Source: Microcella alkaliphila
GTDB taxonomy: Bacteria; Actinomycetota; Actinomycetes; Actinomycetales; Microbacteriaceae
NCBI RefSeq assembly: GCF_002355395.1
Contig: NZ_AP017315.1
Coordinates: forward strand, 1,178,001-1,242,000
Direction: 5' to 3'
Length of the DNA: 64,000 bases
Each line of letters starts with the position of its first letter. Within the stretch, counting starts at the first letter, position 1. Positions 18,044 through 25,988 of this stretch are shown in pieces. The position numbers and the translations under genes are program-made. The notes below the pieces were generated by a model. It was not told where the DNA came from. It ran no database searches and saw only the letters and a list, made by a program, of their open reading frames with translations.

Positions 18044-19455
18044 TACTACAGTCGCGTTTATGGCGTGTGTCCGCGGCGTAGATAATGGTGTCGTCGGGCG
18101 GTGTGTTGGTGTTTTCGGCGCCAGCGTGACCGGTGGAGCACTCGCGCGGGGTCGGCGGGTGCATTCAGCACGAGCGCGGCGATGAGGTGTCGGATCTCGG
18201 GCAGGCTCAGCTCGACGAGGTCTCCGTCGTCGTCTCCTCGAGCCCCCTTTTTGACCGGGTGACGGTGAGGAAGGCGTGGGCGAGCATGGAGAGCGTGATG
18301 TGCCGGTACCAGCCGGTGTACTGCCGGACTTGGTAGTGGTCCAGCCCGGTCTGCCCTTTCGCCGTTTGGAAGGTCTCCTCGATCGCCCATCTCGCGCCGG
18401 CGACGCGGACCAGCTCGCCCAAGGCGACGCGCTTGGGGCCGTGGCAGAGGTAGTACGCGAGCTCTGACGGGTCGGTGAGGCTGCGGCGGGCGAGGAGCCA
18501 GTACTCGGCATCCGGGTCGCGTTCCCCGTTGATCCGGGCGCGTGCCCACGCGTATCGGCGGTCGCCTTTCGAGCCCGCGCCGGCGGACCTGGTCCGCCAC
18601 GCCGTGGCTGGGAGCTCGCCGATGAGCGCGTCGGCGCGGTACTCCTTCCCGAGGATCGACACGGTGGTCTTCGCGATCACCCGCTGGCTGGACGGCACGG
18701 CGAGCACGTACGACATCCCGCGATCCTCGAGCGCCTTGCGGAGCCGGTAGTACTGGCCGTAGACGGCGTCGCCAGTCACCCATGATGCGGGGACGTCGGC
18801 ATCGATCGCGCGGGCCAGCAAGCCCATCGCGAGCTCCGGCTTCGTCTGAAACCCGCGCTCCTTCGGGACACCGGCGCGGGCGCAGCGGGCACGGTCCTCG
18901 GTCCACGTCTTCGGCAGATACAGCTCCCGGTCCAGGAACGTCCGGCCCGTGGGTGTCGAGTACGTCAGGAAGACGCCGACCTGCGCGTTCTCGATCCGTC
19001 CCGCCGTGCCCGTGTACTGCCTGGCGACGCCCGCGGACCGGTCGCCCTTCTTCAAGAACCCGGTCTCATCGACGATCAGGATCCCGGCACGGTCGCCGAG
19101 GTGCTCGACCACGTAGGAGCGGAGATCGTCACGGACCAGGTCGGGATCCCAGTCCGTGGTCGACAACAGCCGCTGCATCGGATCCGGCGTCACCTGACCG
19201 GCGTGCTCCGACAGCGTCCACGAGTTCTTCCGCTCCTGCTCCGACAGCAGCCCTCGCACATACGCGACAGCGTTCCGGCGCGGCTCCGAACGAGCGAACC
19301 GCGGCCCGATCAGACCAGCGACCTCATCCAGCTCCGCCGCCCACTCCCGCACATCCGCCACAGCAATATCGTCACCCACCGCCAAGGGTTAACACGATCA
19401 TCACCTACAACGACGCTAACGCGCCGCACCACGCGAAATAAACGCGACTGTAGTA
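18044..19455 (-). mobile_element. IS701-family insertion sequence, copy B (inverted)
   Basis: Same 1412-bp length and same 18-bp terminal repeats as copy A but in opposite orientation. CTAG is present on both sides (18040-18043 and 19456-19459). With copy A it flanks the IS5-family element, which makes a composite transposon-like unit from 15317 to 19455. Confidence 0.88.
18207..19385 (-). CDS. IS701-family transposase (copy B)
   Basis: 392 residues, identical in translation to the copy A transposase, with the same catalytic Asp/Asp/Glu segments and the same TTG or GTG start choice. Intact. Distances from the ORF to both IS ends are the same as in copy A (70 and 163 nt). Confidence 0.9.
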   Translation of the reverse strand: MAVGDDIAVADVREWAAELDEVAGLIGPRFARSEPRRNAVAYVRGLLSEQERKNSWTLSEHAGQVTPDPMQRLLSTTDWDPDLVRDDLRSYVVEHLGDRAGILIVDETGFLKKGDRSAGVARQYTGTAGRIENAQVGVFLTYSTPTGRTFLDRELYLPKTWTEDRARCARAGVPKERGFQTKPELAMGLLARAIDADVPASWVTGDAVYGQYYRLRKALEDRGMSYVLAVPSSQRVIAKTTVSILGKEYRADALIGELPATAWRTRSAGAGSKGDRRYAWARARINGERDPDAEYWLLARRSLTDPSELAYYLCHGPKRVALGELVRVAGARWAIEETFQTAKGQTGLDHYQVRQYTGWYRHITLSMLAHAFLTVTRSKRGLEETTTETSSS

Positions 19456-19459
19456 CTAG

Positions 19460-19767
19460 AGAACGTGAGGGCGGTCGAGGTTGACGCGCTGGACCACTTC
19501 GCCTGGGTTGCATCACTCGTCAGTCCGTTTGCTGAGGCATTGCTGGTGCAGCACAGCCACGTCCGTGGACGCATCGGAGTGCCCGACCTCGATTCCGAAC
19601 GTGTCAAGCAGCGCCTATTGGGCGGCCAGCCGGCGGACAGCTGACTCGGCTGAGTGGACCAATCAAGTGACCAACCGCCTGCAAACCCTGCAAAACGTGA
19701 CGCGCGAAGCACGATCCTGAAACGCAAAACCCCAGGTCTGGTGGGTTATGAGCCCTACTCCTGGCAC
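19460..19767. other. Right end of the integrative element, no recognised gene
   Basis: A frame joining the DNA on both sides of the IS nest is open: upstream from just after the transporter stop, downstream to TGA near 19643 (…DALDHFAWVASLVSPFAEALLVQ…). It has no recognisable domain and may be chance. Beyond it I see only short AT-poor sequence up to the attR core. The IS nest may have interrupted this frame. Confidence 0.35.
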
Positions 19768-19809
19768 CTGGGGGTCAAGGGGTCGCAGGTTCAAATCCTG
19801 TCAGCCCGA
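19768..19809 (+). pseudogene. Native tRNA-Pro, 3' half, displaced by the element
   Basis: Starts in the anticodon loop (CTGGGGGTCAAG), continues with variable loop and T-arm (GGTTCAAATCC) and ends with acceptor strand CAGCCCG (19802-19808) plus discriminator A. It matches the complete tRNA at 11282-11323 except at one acceptor base (G 19804 against T 11318). That base is exactly the one needed to pair with the CGGGCTG strand at 11169. Confidence 0.85.
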
Positions 19810-19813
19810 CAAA

Positions 19814-19849
19814 TTGATTAAGGGTCACCTTCGGGTGGCCCTTAATCAA
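19814..19849 (+). terminator. Hairpin terminator of the original tRNA-Pro locus
   Basis: A 16-bp stem TTGATTAAGGGTCACC with its complement around a TTCG tetraloop, broken only by one G-T wobble. It follows the displaced tRNA 3' half by 4 nt and is presumably the native terminator of the disrupted gene. The downstream T run is weak. Confidence 0.65.
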
Positions 19850-20107
19850 CTTCTGGGGCTAATTGACATTGCACCTGCGAGCAGGTGGGCCCACGCCGCG
19901 CGAGGGGCCCCGGGCGCGGCCGCGCCGCGTCTGGGGGAGCCGGTGGGGACAAATCGCAACGTGCAGCGCTTGCCGTATCGACGGGTTGACTCGAATGGTG
20001 ACCAGAATCGTCGATAGGCTGAGAAACACTTGTTCCGCGGCTCTAATCTCATCGTGCACGCGGAAGGATCGCGGTCACAAAGGTGTGTGAGGAGGGGGGA
20101 GGAAGCA

Positions 20108-20737
20108 GTGTTCCCCGTCATGCTGATTCCAGGCCTGGTGTTGCCGGCGATCGCCCTTGTCCGGTTCATGAAGGCCGTTTCCGGTAGGCGCATCGCCGTG
20201 ATTGGGGGCGCACAGACGGGGAAGACCACCTTGGTGACGTACCTCCGAGATCGTCGACTGCCGGATCCAGGCACTGAGAGCCAGCCCGTTCAGGACAAGT
20301 TCACACTTCGCTTCGGCAAGAAGGATGTCGAGTGCGTGGTTGCGAGGGACGTCCCGGGCGGAGGCGGGCAGCTCGTTCCCGAATCGAAGGAGGCGTTCAC
20401 AAAGGCTGATTTCGTCCTCTATTTGTTCCGAGCCGATCGTCTAGTCGCGGGGGACGCGGAATCTCTCCTGCAGGTAAAAACGCACCTGGACACCATGAAG
20501 ATCTGGCTCGACGGTGACCGATTCTCCAAGCCGAGGATTGTCCTGGTTGGGACCCATGAGGACGCAATCGAAGAGCATGCCGGCGTTCGTGCTGACCCTC
20601 GAGAGCTGGTCGCCTCGCTGAATGTCATCAAGCTTGGCAGAGTCAAGCTCGGTAACCCGGACGTCGTTGTCGGCTCGCTTGATACGGCGAAGGGGTGCGC
20701 GAAGCTGGTCCAGGATGTCACCGAGGCCTTGCGGTGA
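20108..20737 (+). CDS. Membrane-anchored small GTPase-like protein
   Basis: A 209-residue P-loop protein. A hydrophobic N-terminal stretch (about residues 1-21, VFPVMLIPGLVLPAIALVRFM) probably anchors it. It is followed at once by the Walker A IAVIGGAQTGKTTL (Gly33, Lys39, Thr40). A switch-II-like RDVPGG segment and a G4-like VGTHED (in place of NKxD) are also present, giving a Ras/ARF-like layout. GTG 20108 is chosen because a GGAGGGGGGAGG ribosome-binding site lies just before it. The next gene follows after 52 nt on the same strand. Function unknown; the position between an integrative element and restriction genes suggests defence. Confidence 0.72.
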   Translation: MFPVMLIPGLVLPAIALVRFMKAVSGRRIAVIGGAQTGKTTLVTYLRDRRLPDPGTESQPVQDKFTLRFGKKDVECVVARDVPGGGGQLVPESKEAFTKADFVLYLFRADRLVAGDAESLLQVKTHLDTMKIWLDGDRFSKPRIVLVGTHEDAIEEHAGVRADPRELVASLNVIKLGRVKLGNPDVVVGSLDTAKGCAKLVQDVTEALR

Positions 20738-20789
20738 GCCTGTCTTCTCATCAAGAGACGGAGCGTTGACCATTGGGAGTGTCGAGAAT

Positions 20790-21593
20790 ATGAGTGCCGG
20801 AACTGTCGACGAGGGACAGCGGATGCCACGGTCTGTCCTTGTGGCGGCTGATGAGCTCTATTTGAAGATCTCGGATAGCCCGAGAGATGTGGGGCTCCTC
20901 GATGATCTCCACGCGATGGTTGTCCCGTATTCGATCCAGCCCAGCTTCCATTCGGATGAGATAATCAAGGTCCGTCAGCACCTACTGCGAACCGGCAAAC
21001 TCGTCCCTGGGTCCCTCCTCATTCAGAACCCGTACGACCGTGAATCTTACGAATTCGCGGAGAGCGCTATCGAGGCATTTGCCAGCGCCAAATATCACGC
21101 AATGGCGAATGTTGCTCGGCTCCTTGGTGCGACGGAGGTTCAATTCAAAGAGGCCCGCGTGGAGACTCGCCAGAAGGAATGGGCCTTCGGCGTGAAGGGT
21201 GGGATCAAGGCTGTCGATGCTGACGGCGATGCTTCAAGCCAGGTAAAGGATCAGATCAAGGCGCAGCTTCACGGACAGTTGACCTTCCCCGGCTCTCGCC
21301 CGCGGGTCCTTGAAGCTCTCGAGTACATGAAGCGCCGCAATTTGTCCGACGACCGACAGCTTCGCGACTTGGTGGACATGCGTGACGACAGAGGAGTGGG
21401 CGACGAAGACCAGAACCTCGTCACGAGCCAAGTAGTTCGAATCAGTGGTACTCGGGAGGCGGAGGCAAGCTTCCGCAGCGCCCTGAGCATCGCGAATGCG
21501 GGGCCAATCAAGGCGTTGCAGATCTCCACGACCTTCACGAAGAGTGCAACCTCGATCAGAAACATTGAAATCGTGACCGAGATCACCTTCTAG
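20790..21593 (+). CDS. Unknown protein paired with the GTPase-like gene
   Basis: 267 residues from ATG 20790 (GGGAG 10 nt upstream). I recognise no domain. The N-terminal half is mixed helical (EFAESAIEAFASAKYHAMANVARLLGA). The middle is charged (KGGIKAVDADGDASSQVKDQIKAQ). The C-terminal 50 residues alternate hydrophobic and polar residues (IKALQISTTFTKSATSIRNIEIVTEITF), suggesting amphipathic beta strands. It lies 52 nt after the GTPase-like gene and probably forms a two-gene unit with it. An effector role, for instance acting on membranes, is speculation from the strand pattern. Confidence 0.6.
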   Translation: MSAGTVDEGQRMPRSVLVAADELYLKISDSPRDVGLLDDLHAMVVPYSIQPSFHSDEIIKVRQHLLRTGKLVPGSLLIQNPYDRESYEFAESAIEAFASAKYHAMANVARLLGATEVQFKEARVETRQKEWAFGVKGGIKAVDADGDASSQVKDQIKAQLHGQLTFPGSRPRVLEALEYMKRRNLSDDRQLRDLVDMRDDRGVGDEDQNLVTSQVVRISGTREAEASFRSALSIANAGPIKALQISTTFTKSATSIRNIEIVTEITF

Positions 21594-21658
21594 TACTGAC
21601 CTTCCTGCCCTTCATCTAAACAGCGGACCGAACGAGGGCAGAGCCACTAGCGACTTCG

Positions 21659-22654
21659 TCACGCACGTAGGGGCCGGTGCGGAGAGGTCCATGCATCAAA
21701 GACTGCGAATGAGAATCGCCCCGATGCCCGAATCTTCCCTCCATGAGAGGCGGCGAGCAAGATTAGGCGTTTGTGGGCACTGTCAACGTCGATCGTGTCC
21801 AGGTCCCTAGTTGCGGGTGCCTCTCGGGGCCCGTAAGCCGACAAGAGAATCGGCCCGACGGAGTGCTCGGCCAATCGTGTGAGCTCGGCCTCGGTTAGGT
21901 ACGAGCCGACGCCGCCAAGCGCAAGCACCAGGTCGAACTTCGTCCTGCCGAGCACTCGCTGCTCAAGCGCCTGCTCGAACGTCATCGGGTGGAGGCCCGC
22001 GATGTGCGGGTACTTCACGACGAGTCGGTTGAGCATCGCCTGCGAGGGGTCAATACCGACGTATCGCGCTGGCACGGTGATGCCGAGATCGAGCGCCAAG
22101 CCGGTGCCGCAGCCGATGTCGAGCACGCGCTTCTTCCGGAAGTCGCCAAGTGACTCGATCATGTCGACAATCGCTTCGCGCTCGTCTGCAGTTGCCCCGA
22201 ATGACCGATCCCAGTCGGTGGCCACGTCGTCATACGGGCTGGCGATTCCTGACGACGTCCGAGGTGCGTTTTGCACCCCGTAGACGTGCTCGACCCGACC
22301 GCGGTTGATGATGCCGGACACGGTGACGTCGTCGTTCGCCATGTCCCAGTACTTCCAACCGCGTCCGTCTTCCAGGTAGATGCGGGTGGTCCGGAAAAAT
22401 TTCGCCGGTTGCCCGAAGGTGCGGATGATGCGTGCCGCTCGCACACTGTCCTCGCGGCTGAAGGCCGGCGTTCGGTCTGCCGTCACGTACTCATGCGGCG
22501 CACCCTCGGCGTAGGTGACCGCGAACACCCAGTCGAGCTCGGTGATGCGGTTGAGCCACCACTCGAGGTCATCGCGCGTGACCATCACTGCTCCAGCGGC
22601 ATGTGTCAGCTCGTGGGCTTCTTGAATCCCTGATGTCGGTACAGCTGCAGTCAT
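21659..22654 (-). CDS. Class I SAM-dependent methyltransferase
   Basis: 331 residues. The N-terminal region (about 1-165) has no clear domain. The C-terminal half is a Rossmann methyltransferase: motif I VLDIGCGTGLALDLG, motif II-like YVGIDPSQAML and motif IV-like FDLVLALGGVGSYL. No NPPY/DPPY motif is present, so a DNA adenine or N4-cytosine methylase is unlikely; a small-molecule or protein target is more probable. The ATG at 22654 has GGAG 7 nt upstream; a longer frame to 22759 lacks this support. It runs opposite to the GTPase pair, tail to tail. Confidence 0.75.
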   Translation of the reverse strand: MTAAVPTSGIQEAHELTHAAGAVMVTRDDLEWWLNRITELDWVFAVTYAEGAPHEYVTADRTPAFSREDSVRAARIIRTFGQPAKFFRTTRIYLEDGRGWKYWDMANDDVTVSGIINRGRVEHVYGVQNAPRTSSGIASPYDDVATDWDRSFGATADEREAIVDMIESLGDFRKKRVLDIGCGTGLALDLGITVPARYVGIDPSQAMLNRLVVKYPHIAGLHPMTFEQALEQRVLGRTKFDLVLALGGVGSYLTEAELTRLAEHSVGPILLSAYGPREAPATRDLDTIDVDSAHKRLILLAASHGGKIRASGRFSFAVFDAWTSPHRPLRA

Positions 22655-22786
22655 CTCGTCACTCCGGTTTCGTATCAACGTCGCCTCCTGTCCCCGAGCC
22701 GGGCGACTCGCGTTACAAAGAGGTGCGTGCGCGACAACAGTGACCGGGAGCTCTGACATTGGCTGCCGGGGCCTGCCGTGTGTGGG

Positions 22787-23818
22787 TTACGGCTGTCTCA
22801 GCAGGTCCCTCACGGCTTCTGCTTGTCGAACGATGTCGTTGATCAGATCGATGTCGGCGAGGGATGCATTCACGCCCAAAGGCAACCAGAGAGCTCTGTC
22901 ATCCTCCACAAGTTGGTTGCGGAACTCGGAGGAACGCAAACGCCGGAGAATCTCGTTGAACCCGCCCGTCTTCCTGTTGAACCTCATCCAGATCGGCCCC
23001 TGGCCCGCATCCGCAAAGTCCTCGTGAACGCCGATTGCTGCCGCGCTGCCCTTGCCCGGCCCGTTGTCATATTCGGCGGGAAAGTAGCGCATGCCGAGGA
23101 AAGCGCCCTGGTTCGTGACGCCCGAGAGTCTCGCGCCCTTGGGTGTCAGCCGCTTCGTCGCCGCGTCGACAATGGACAGGTAGTCCTCGAGTCGGCCGCG
23201 CCACTCTGTGGTCTTCTGCAAACCGGAGAACGGGTCGAGAACCTTGCCGCCGAGCACGTTGCAGAGTGCCTTGAATTGAAGGACATCGGCGAGCAACGAG
23301 TCTGCCGTGTTAGGCGCCTCCTTGAGTGCCTGGCGCCAGACCGTGACCACGTCGTTCCACGACGCCGTGTGCCCCTGAGGAGGTGATCCGAGCTCCTCTG
23401 AAATGACCTGACGTGCGGCCTCCAAGGTCATTTCCGCAGCAGCCTTACGAGGCGAGGGGACTACCAGAAGCATGACCGCTTCCGTGGCTAGCTCACCCAG
23501 CCTCCCGATCTGATCGCGGAGGTAGTTCTCGACCTGTTTCTGAGTAAGGCCTGCACCGAACTTGGCCTCGACCATCAGGAACGGAAGGCCTTCGGAGTCA
23601 AGACCTTCAATATCAGGGCGGGTTCCCGCGGCGTTGACCCGTTCTGCACCGAAATTCACTACGTGGTTCAACTCGACGCCTGTCTCTTCGGTGAGCCAAG
23701 AAAGCGTCGCCTCCCGGAGCGCTGGCTCCTCCAGGAGAATGGCCATGCATCGCGTGGCAGCGGGTTCGGTCGTGGTGAAGTACTCGGGTAAGCGCGCCAA
23801 GATCGGTTTACGGCCCAT
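22787..23818 (-). CDS. PD-(D/E)XK nuclease-like protein
   Basis: 343 residues. Near the N-terminus the sequence TRPDIEGLDSEGLPFLMVEAKFG gives the PD...ExK nuclease core (Asp69, Glu84, Lys86), followed by TQKQVENYLRDQI, typical of the helix after the core. The remaining 240 residues are unassigned; WMRFNRKTGGFNEILRRL and the C-terminal helical tail may bind DNA. This pattern is common in defence-island proteins that cleave DNA. It is divergent from hsdM with about 170 nt between, so the promoter regions face each other. Target and partner are unknown. Confidence 0.68.
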   Translation of the reverse strand: MGRKPILARLPEYFTTTEPAATRCMAILLEEPALREATLSWLTEETGVELNHVVNFGAERVNAAGTRPDIEGLDSEGLPFLMVEAKFGAGLTQKQVENYLRDQIGRLGELATEAVMLLVVPSPRKAAAEMTLEAARQVISEELGSPPQGHTASWNDVVTVWRQALKEAPNTADSLLADVLQFKALCNVLGGKVLDPFSGLQKTTEWRGRLEDYLSIVDAATKRLTPKGARLSGVTNQGAFLGMRYFPAEYDNGPGKGSAAAIGVHEDFADAGQGPIWMRFNRKTGGFNEILRRLRSSEFRNQLVEDDRALWLPLGVNASLADIDLINDIVRQAEAVRDLLRQP

Positions 23819-23987
23819 ACGGATTTCCTCGCATCGTTATTGACGTCAAATTCTTGGCAAGACAGATTCTCGTGAGAACCATTCGATTTAGTATTCGACA
23901 CGATACCGACGGGCGTTGCTTGTGCAAAGTGTCTGGCGTGCCGCTTAGGCTCCAAAGACCCCAAACTTTCAGGAGCCCCACTCACCG

Positions 23988-25988
23988 ATGAGCACCCCGA
24001 CGAACGCTACAACGCCGTCAAGCACCGCAACCCCCAACCTCTCCGCCTTCATCTGGAACATCGCGAACCTGCTCCGCGGCACCTACAAGCAGGCCGACTA
24101 CGGCAAGGTGATCCTCCCGTTCACGGTCCTCCGCCGCTTCGACGCCGTCCTCGAGCCGACGAAGGCGGTCGTGCTCGATCGAGCCGAAAAACTCAAGGAC
24201 AGCCCCGCTGCCGAGCACATCCTTCCGACGGCCGCGGGCGCCGACTTCTACAACACCAGCCGCTACACCCTCTCCACGATCGCGAACGATCCTGCAAACG
24301 TCCGCGCCAACCTGACCGACTATGTCAACGGCTTCAGCGAGAACGTGCGCGACATCTTCGATCGCTACGAGTTCCCGAACCAGCTGGCGAAGCTCGACGA
24401 GAACGACCTGCTATACCTGGTGCTGCAGCGCTTCGCCGAGATCGACCTGCACCCCGACCGGGTCGACAACACCCAAATGGGCACGATCTTCGAAGAGTTG
24501 ATCCGCAAGTTCGCTGAGACGAGCAACGAGAAGGCGGGTGAGCACTTCACCCCGCGCGAGGTGGTGCGCCTCATGGTGAGCCTGCTCTTTACCGAGCACC
24601 CTGACGACGACCCGAAGAAGTCGCTCACGATCCCCGGAGCTGTGCGCACCGTCTACGACCCCACAGCTGGCACCGGCGGCATGCTCAGCGTCAGCGACGA
24701 GTACGTGCGCGAACACTTCCCGAGCGCGAAACTGCGCCTGCATGGCCAAGAGCTCAACGCCGAGTCGTTCGCCATCGCAAAGGCCGACATGGTCATCAAG
24801 GGCCAGGCGATCAGCGACATCATCTGGGGCGACACCCTCACCAATGACGGCCACATCGGCCGCACCTTCGACTTCGGTATCGCAAACCCACCGTTCGGCG
24901 TCGAGTGGAAGAAGCAGCAGAAGTTCGTCACCGACGAGCACCAGCAGCGCGGCTTCGAGGGCCGCTTCGGCCCCGGCCTCCCACGCGTCTCCGATGGCTC
25001 GCTGCTGTTCGTTCTTCACCTGGTGAAGAAGATGCGCAGCAAGGCGGATGGCGGCGGCCGCGTCGGCATCGTCCTCAACGGCAGCCCACTCTTCACGGGC
25101 GGCGCGGGCAGCGGCGAGTCGAACATTCGCAAGTACCTGTTCGAGAACGACCTGGTCGACGCGATCATCGGCCTGCCGACCGACCTGTTCTACAACACGG
25201 GCATCGCCACCTACATCTGGATTCTCGACAACGACAAGCCCGCCAGTCGCCGCGGCCGCGTGCAGCTGATCGACGCGACCGCCCAGTGGGTGAAGATGCG
25301 CAAGTCGCTCGGTAGCAAGCGCCGCGAGATCAGCCCCGAGCAGATCCGCGAAATCGTGCGCACCTACGGCGAGAACGTCGAGAGTGAGACGAGCAAGATC
25401 TTCCGCAACGACGAGTTCGGCTACACGACCATCACGGTGGAACGCCCGCAACAGTTCACCTGGGCCTTCGGCCCTGAGCGTTTGACGCTGGCTCTGGCCG
25501 CTCGGCCCCTCGCATCTCTAACAGAGGATGCTCGCAACGCGATCGAAGACCTCGCCGAGGAATCACCGATCGCCTCCACGACGCACTCGGCGGCCTTCGC
25601 CCGCGACCTGAAGGCGCTGCTCGCCACACGTGGAGTGTCGCTCACCGCGCCCCAATCGAAGGCGCTCATCGCAGGCCTCGCCGAGCGGGACGAAACGGCA
25701 CCGGTCGTCACGGATGCGAAGGGTCGCCCGGTGCCCGACACCGACCTGCGTGACACCGAGAACGTGCCGCTGACGGAGGACATCGATGACTACATCGCCC
25801 GCGAGATCGCCCCGCACCTCGAACACTTCTGGATCGACCGCAGCAAAGACAAAGTCGGATACGAGATCCCCTTCACCCGCCACTTCTACAAGTACGTGCC
25901 CCCGCGGTCGCTCGACGAGATCGACGCCGACCTCAATAAGTTGATCGCCGAGATCACCGTTCTGCTCGCCGAGGTCGAGAAGCGGTGA
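23988..25988 (+). CDS. hsdM: Type I restriction-modification methyltransferase HsdM
   Basis: 666 residues. With HsdS it methylates adenine at the specific site and forms the core of the restriction complex. The N-terminal helical HsdM_N domain (LSAFIWNIANLLRGTYKQADYGKVILPFTVLRRFD) is followed by the N6-adenine methylase domain. That domain has motif I DPTAGTGGML (about residue 224) and motif IV IANPPFG (about residue 298). AGGAG sits 10 nt before the ATG. Its last 4 nt overlap the hsdS start (GTGA). Confidence 0.95.
   Translation: MSTPTNATTPSSTATPNLSAFIWNIANLLRGTYKQADYGKVILPFTVLRRFDAVLEPTKAVVLDRAEKLKDSPAAEHILPTAAGADFYNTSRYTLSTIANDPANVRANLTDYVNGFSENVRDIFDRYEFPNQLAKLDENDLLYLVLQRFAEIDLHPDRVDNTQMGTIFEELIRKFAETSNEKAGEHFTPREVVRLMVSLLFTEHPDDDPKKSLTIPGAVRTVYDPTAGTGGMLSVSDEYVREHFPSAKLRLHGQELNAESFAIAKADMVIKGQAISDIIWGDTLTNDGHIGRTFDFGIANPPFGVEWKKQQKFVTDEHQQRGFEGRFGPGLPRVSDGSLLFVLHLVKKMRSKADGGGRVGIVLNGSPLFTGGAGSGESNIRKYLFENDLVDAIIGLPTDLFYNTGIATYIWILDNDKPASRRGRVQLIDATAQWVKMRKSLGSKRREISPEQIREIVRTYGENVESETSKIFRNDEFGYTTITVERPQQFTWAFGPERLTLALAARPLASLTEDARNAIEDLAEESPIASTTHSAAFARDLKALLATRGVSLTAPQSKALIAGLAERDETAPVVTDAKGRPVPDTDLRDTENVPLTEDIDDYIAREIAPHLEHFWIDRSKDKVGYEIPFTRHFYKYVPPRSLDEIDADLNKLIAEITVLLAEVEKR

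Noticed and set aside
15145..19643. A gene interrupted by the IS nest
   Set aside because: The joined frame across the nest is open but has no domain, start or ribosome-binding site; it begins directly behind the transporter stop in the same frame, so chance is likely.
21659..22654. DNA methyltransferase partner of the nearby nuclease-like protein
   Set aside because: The methyltransferase has no NPPY/DPPY or cytosine-C5 PCQ motif, and 132 nt separate the two genes.
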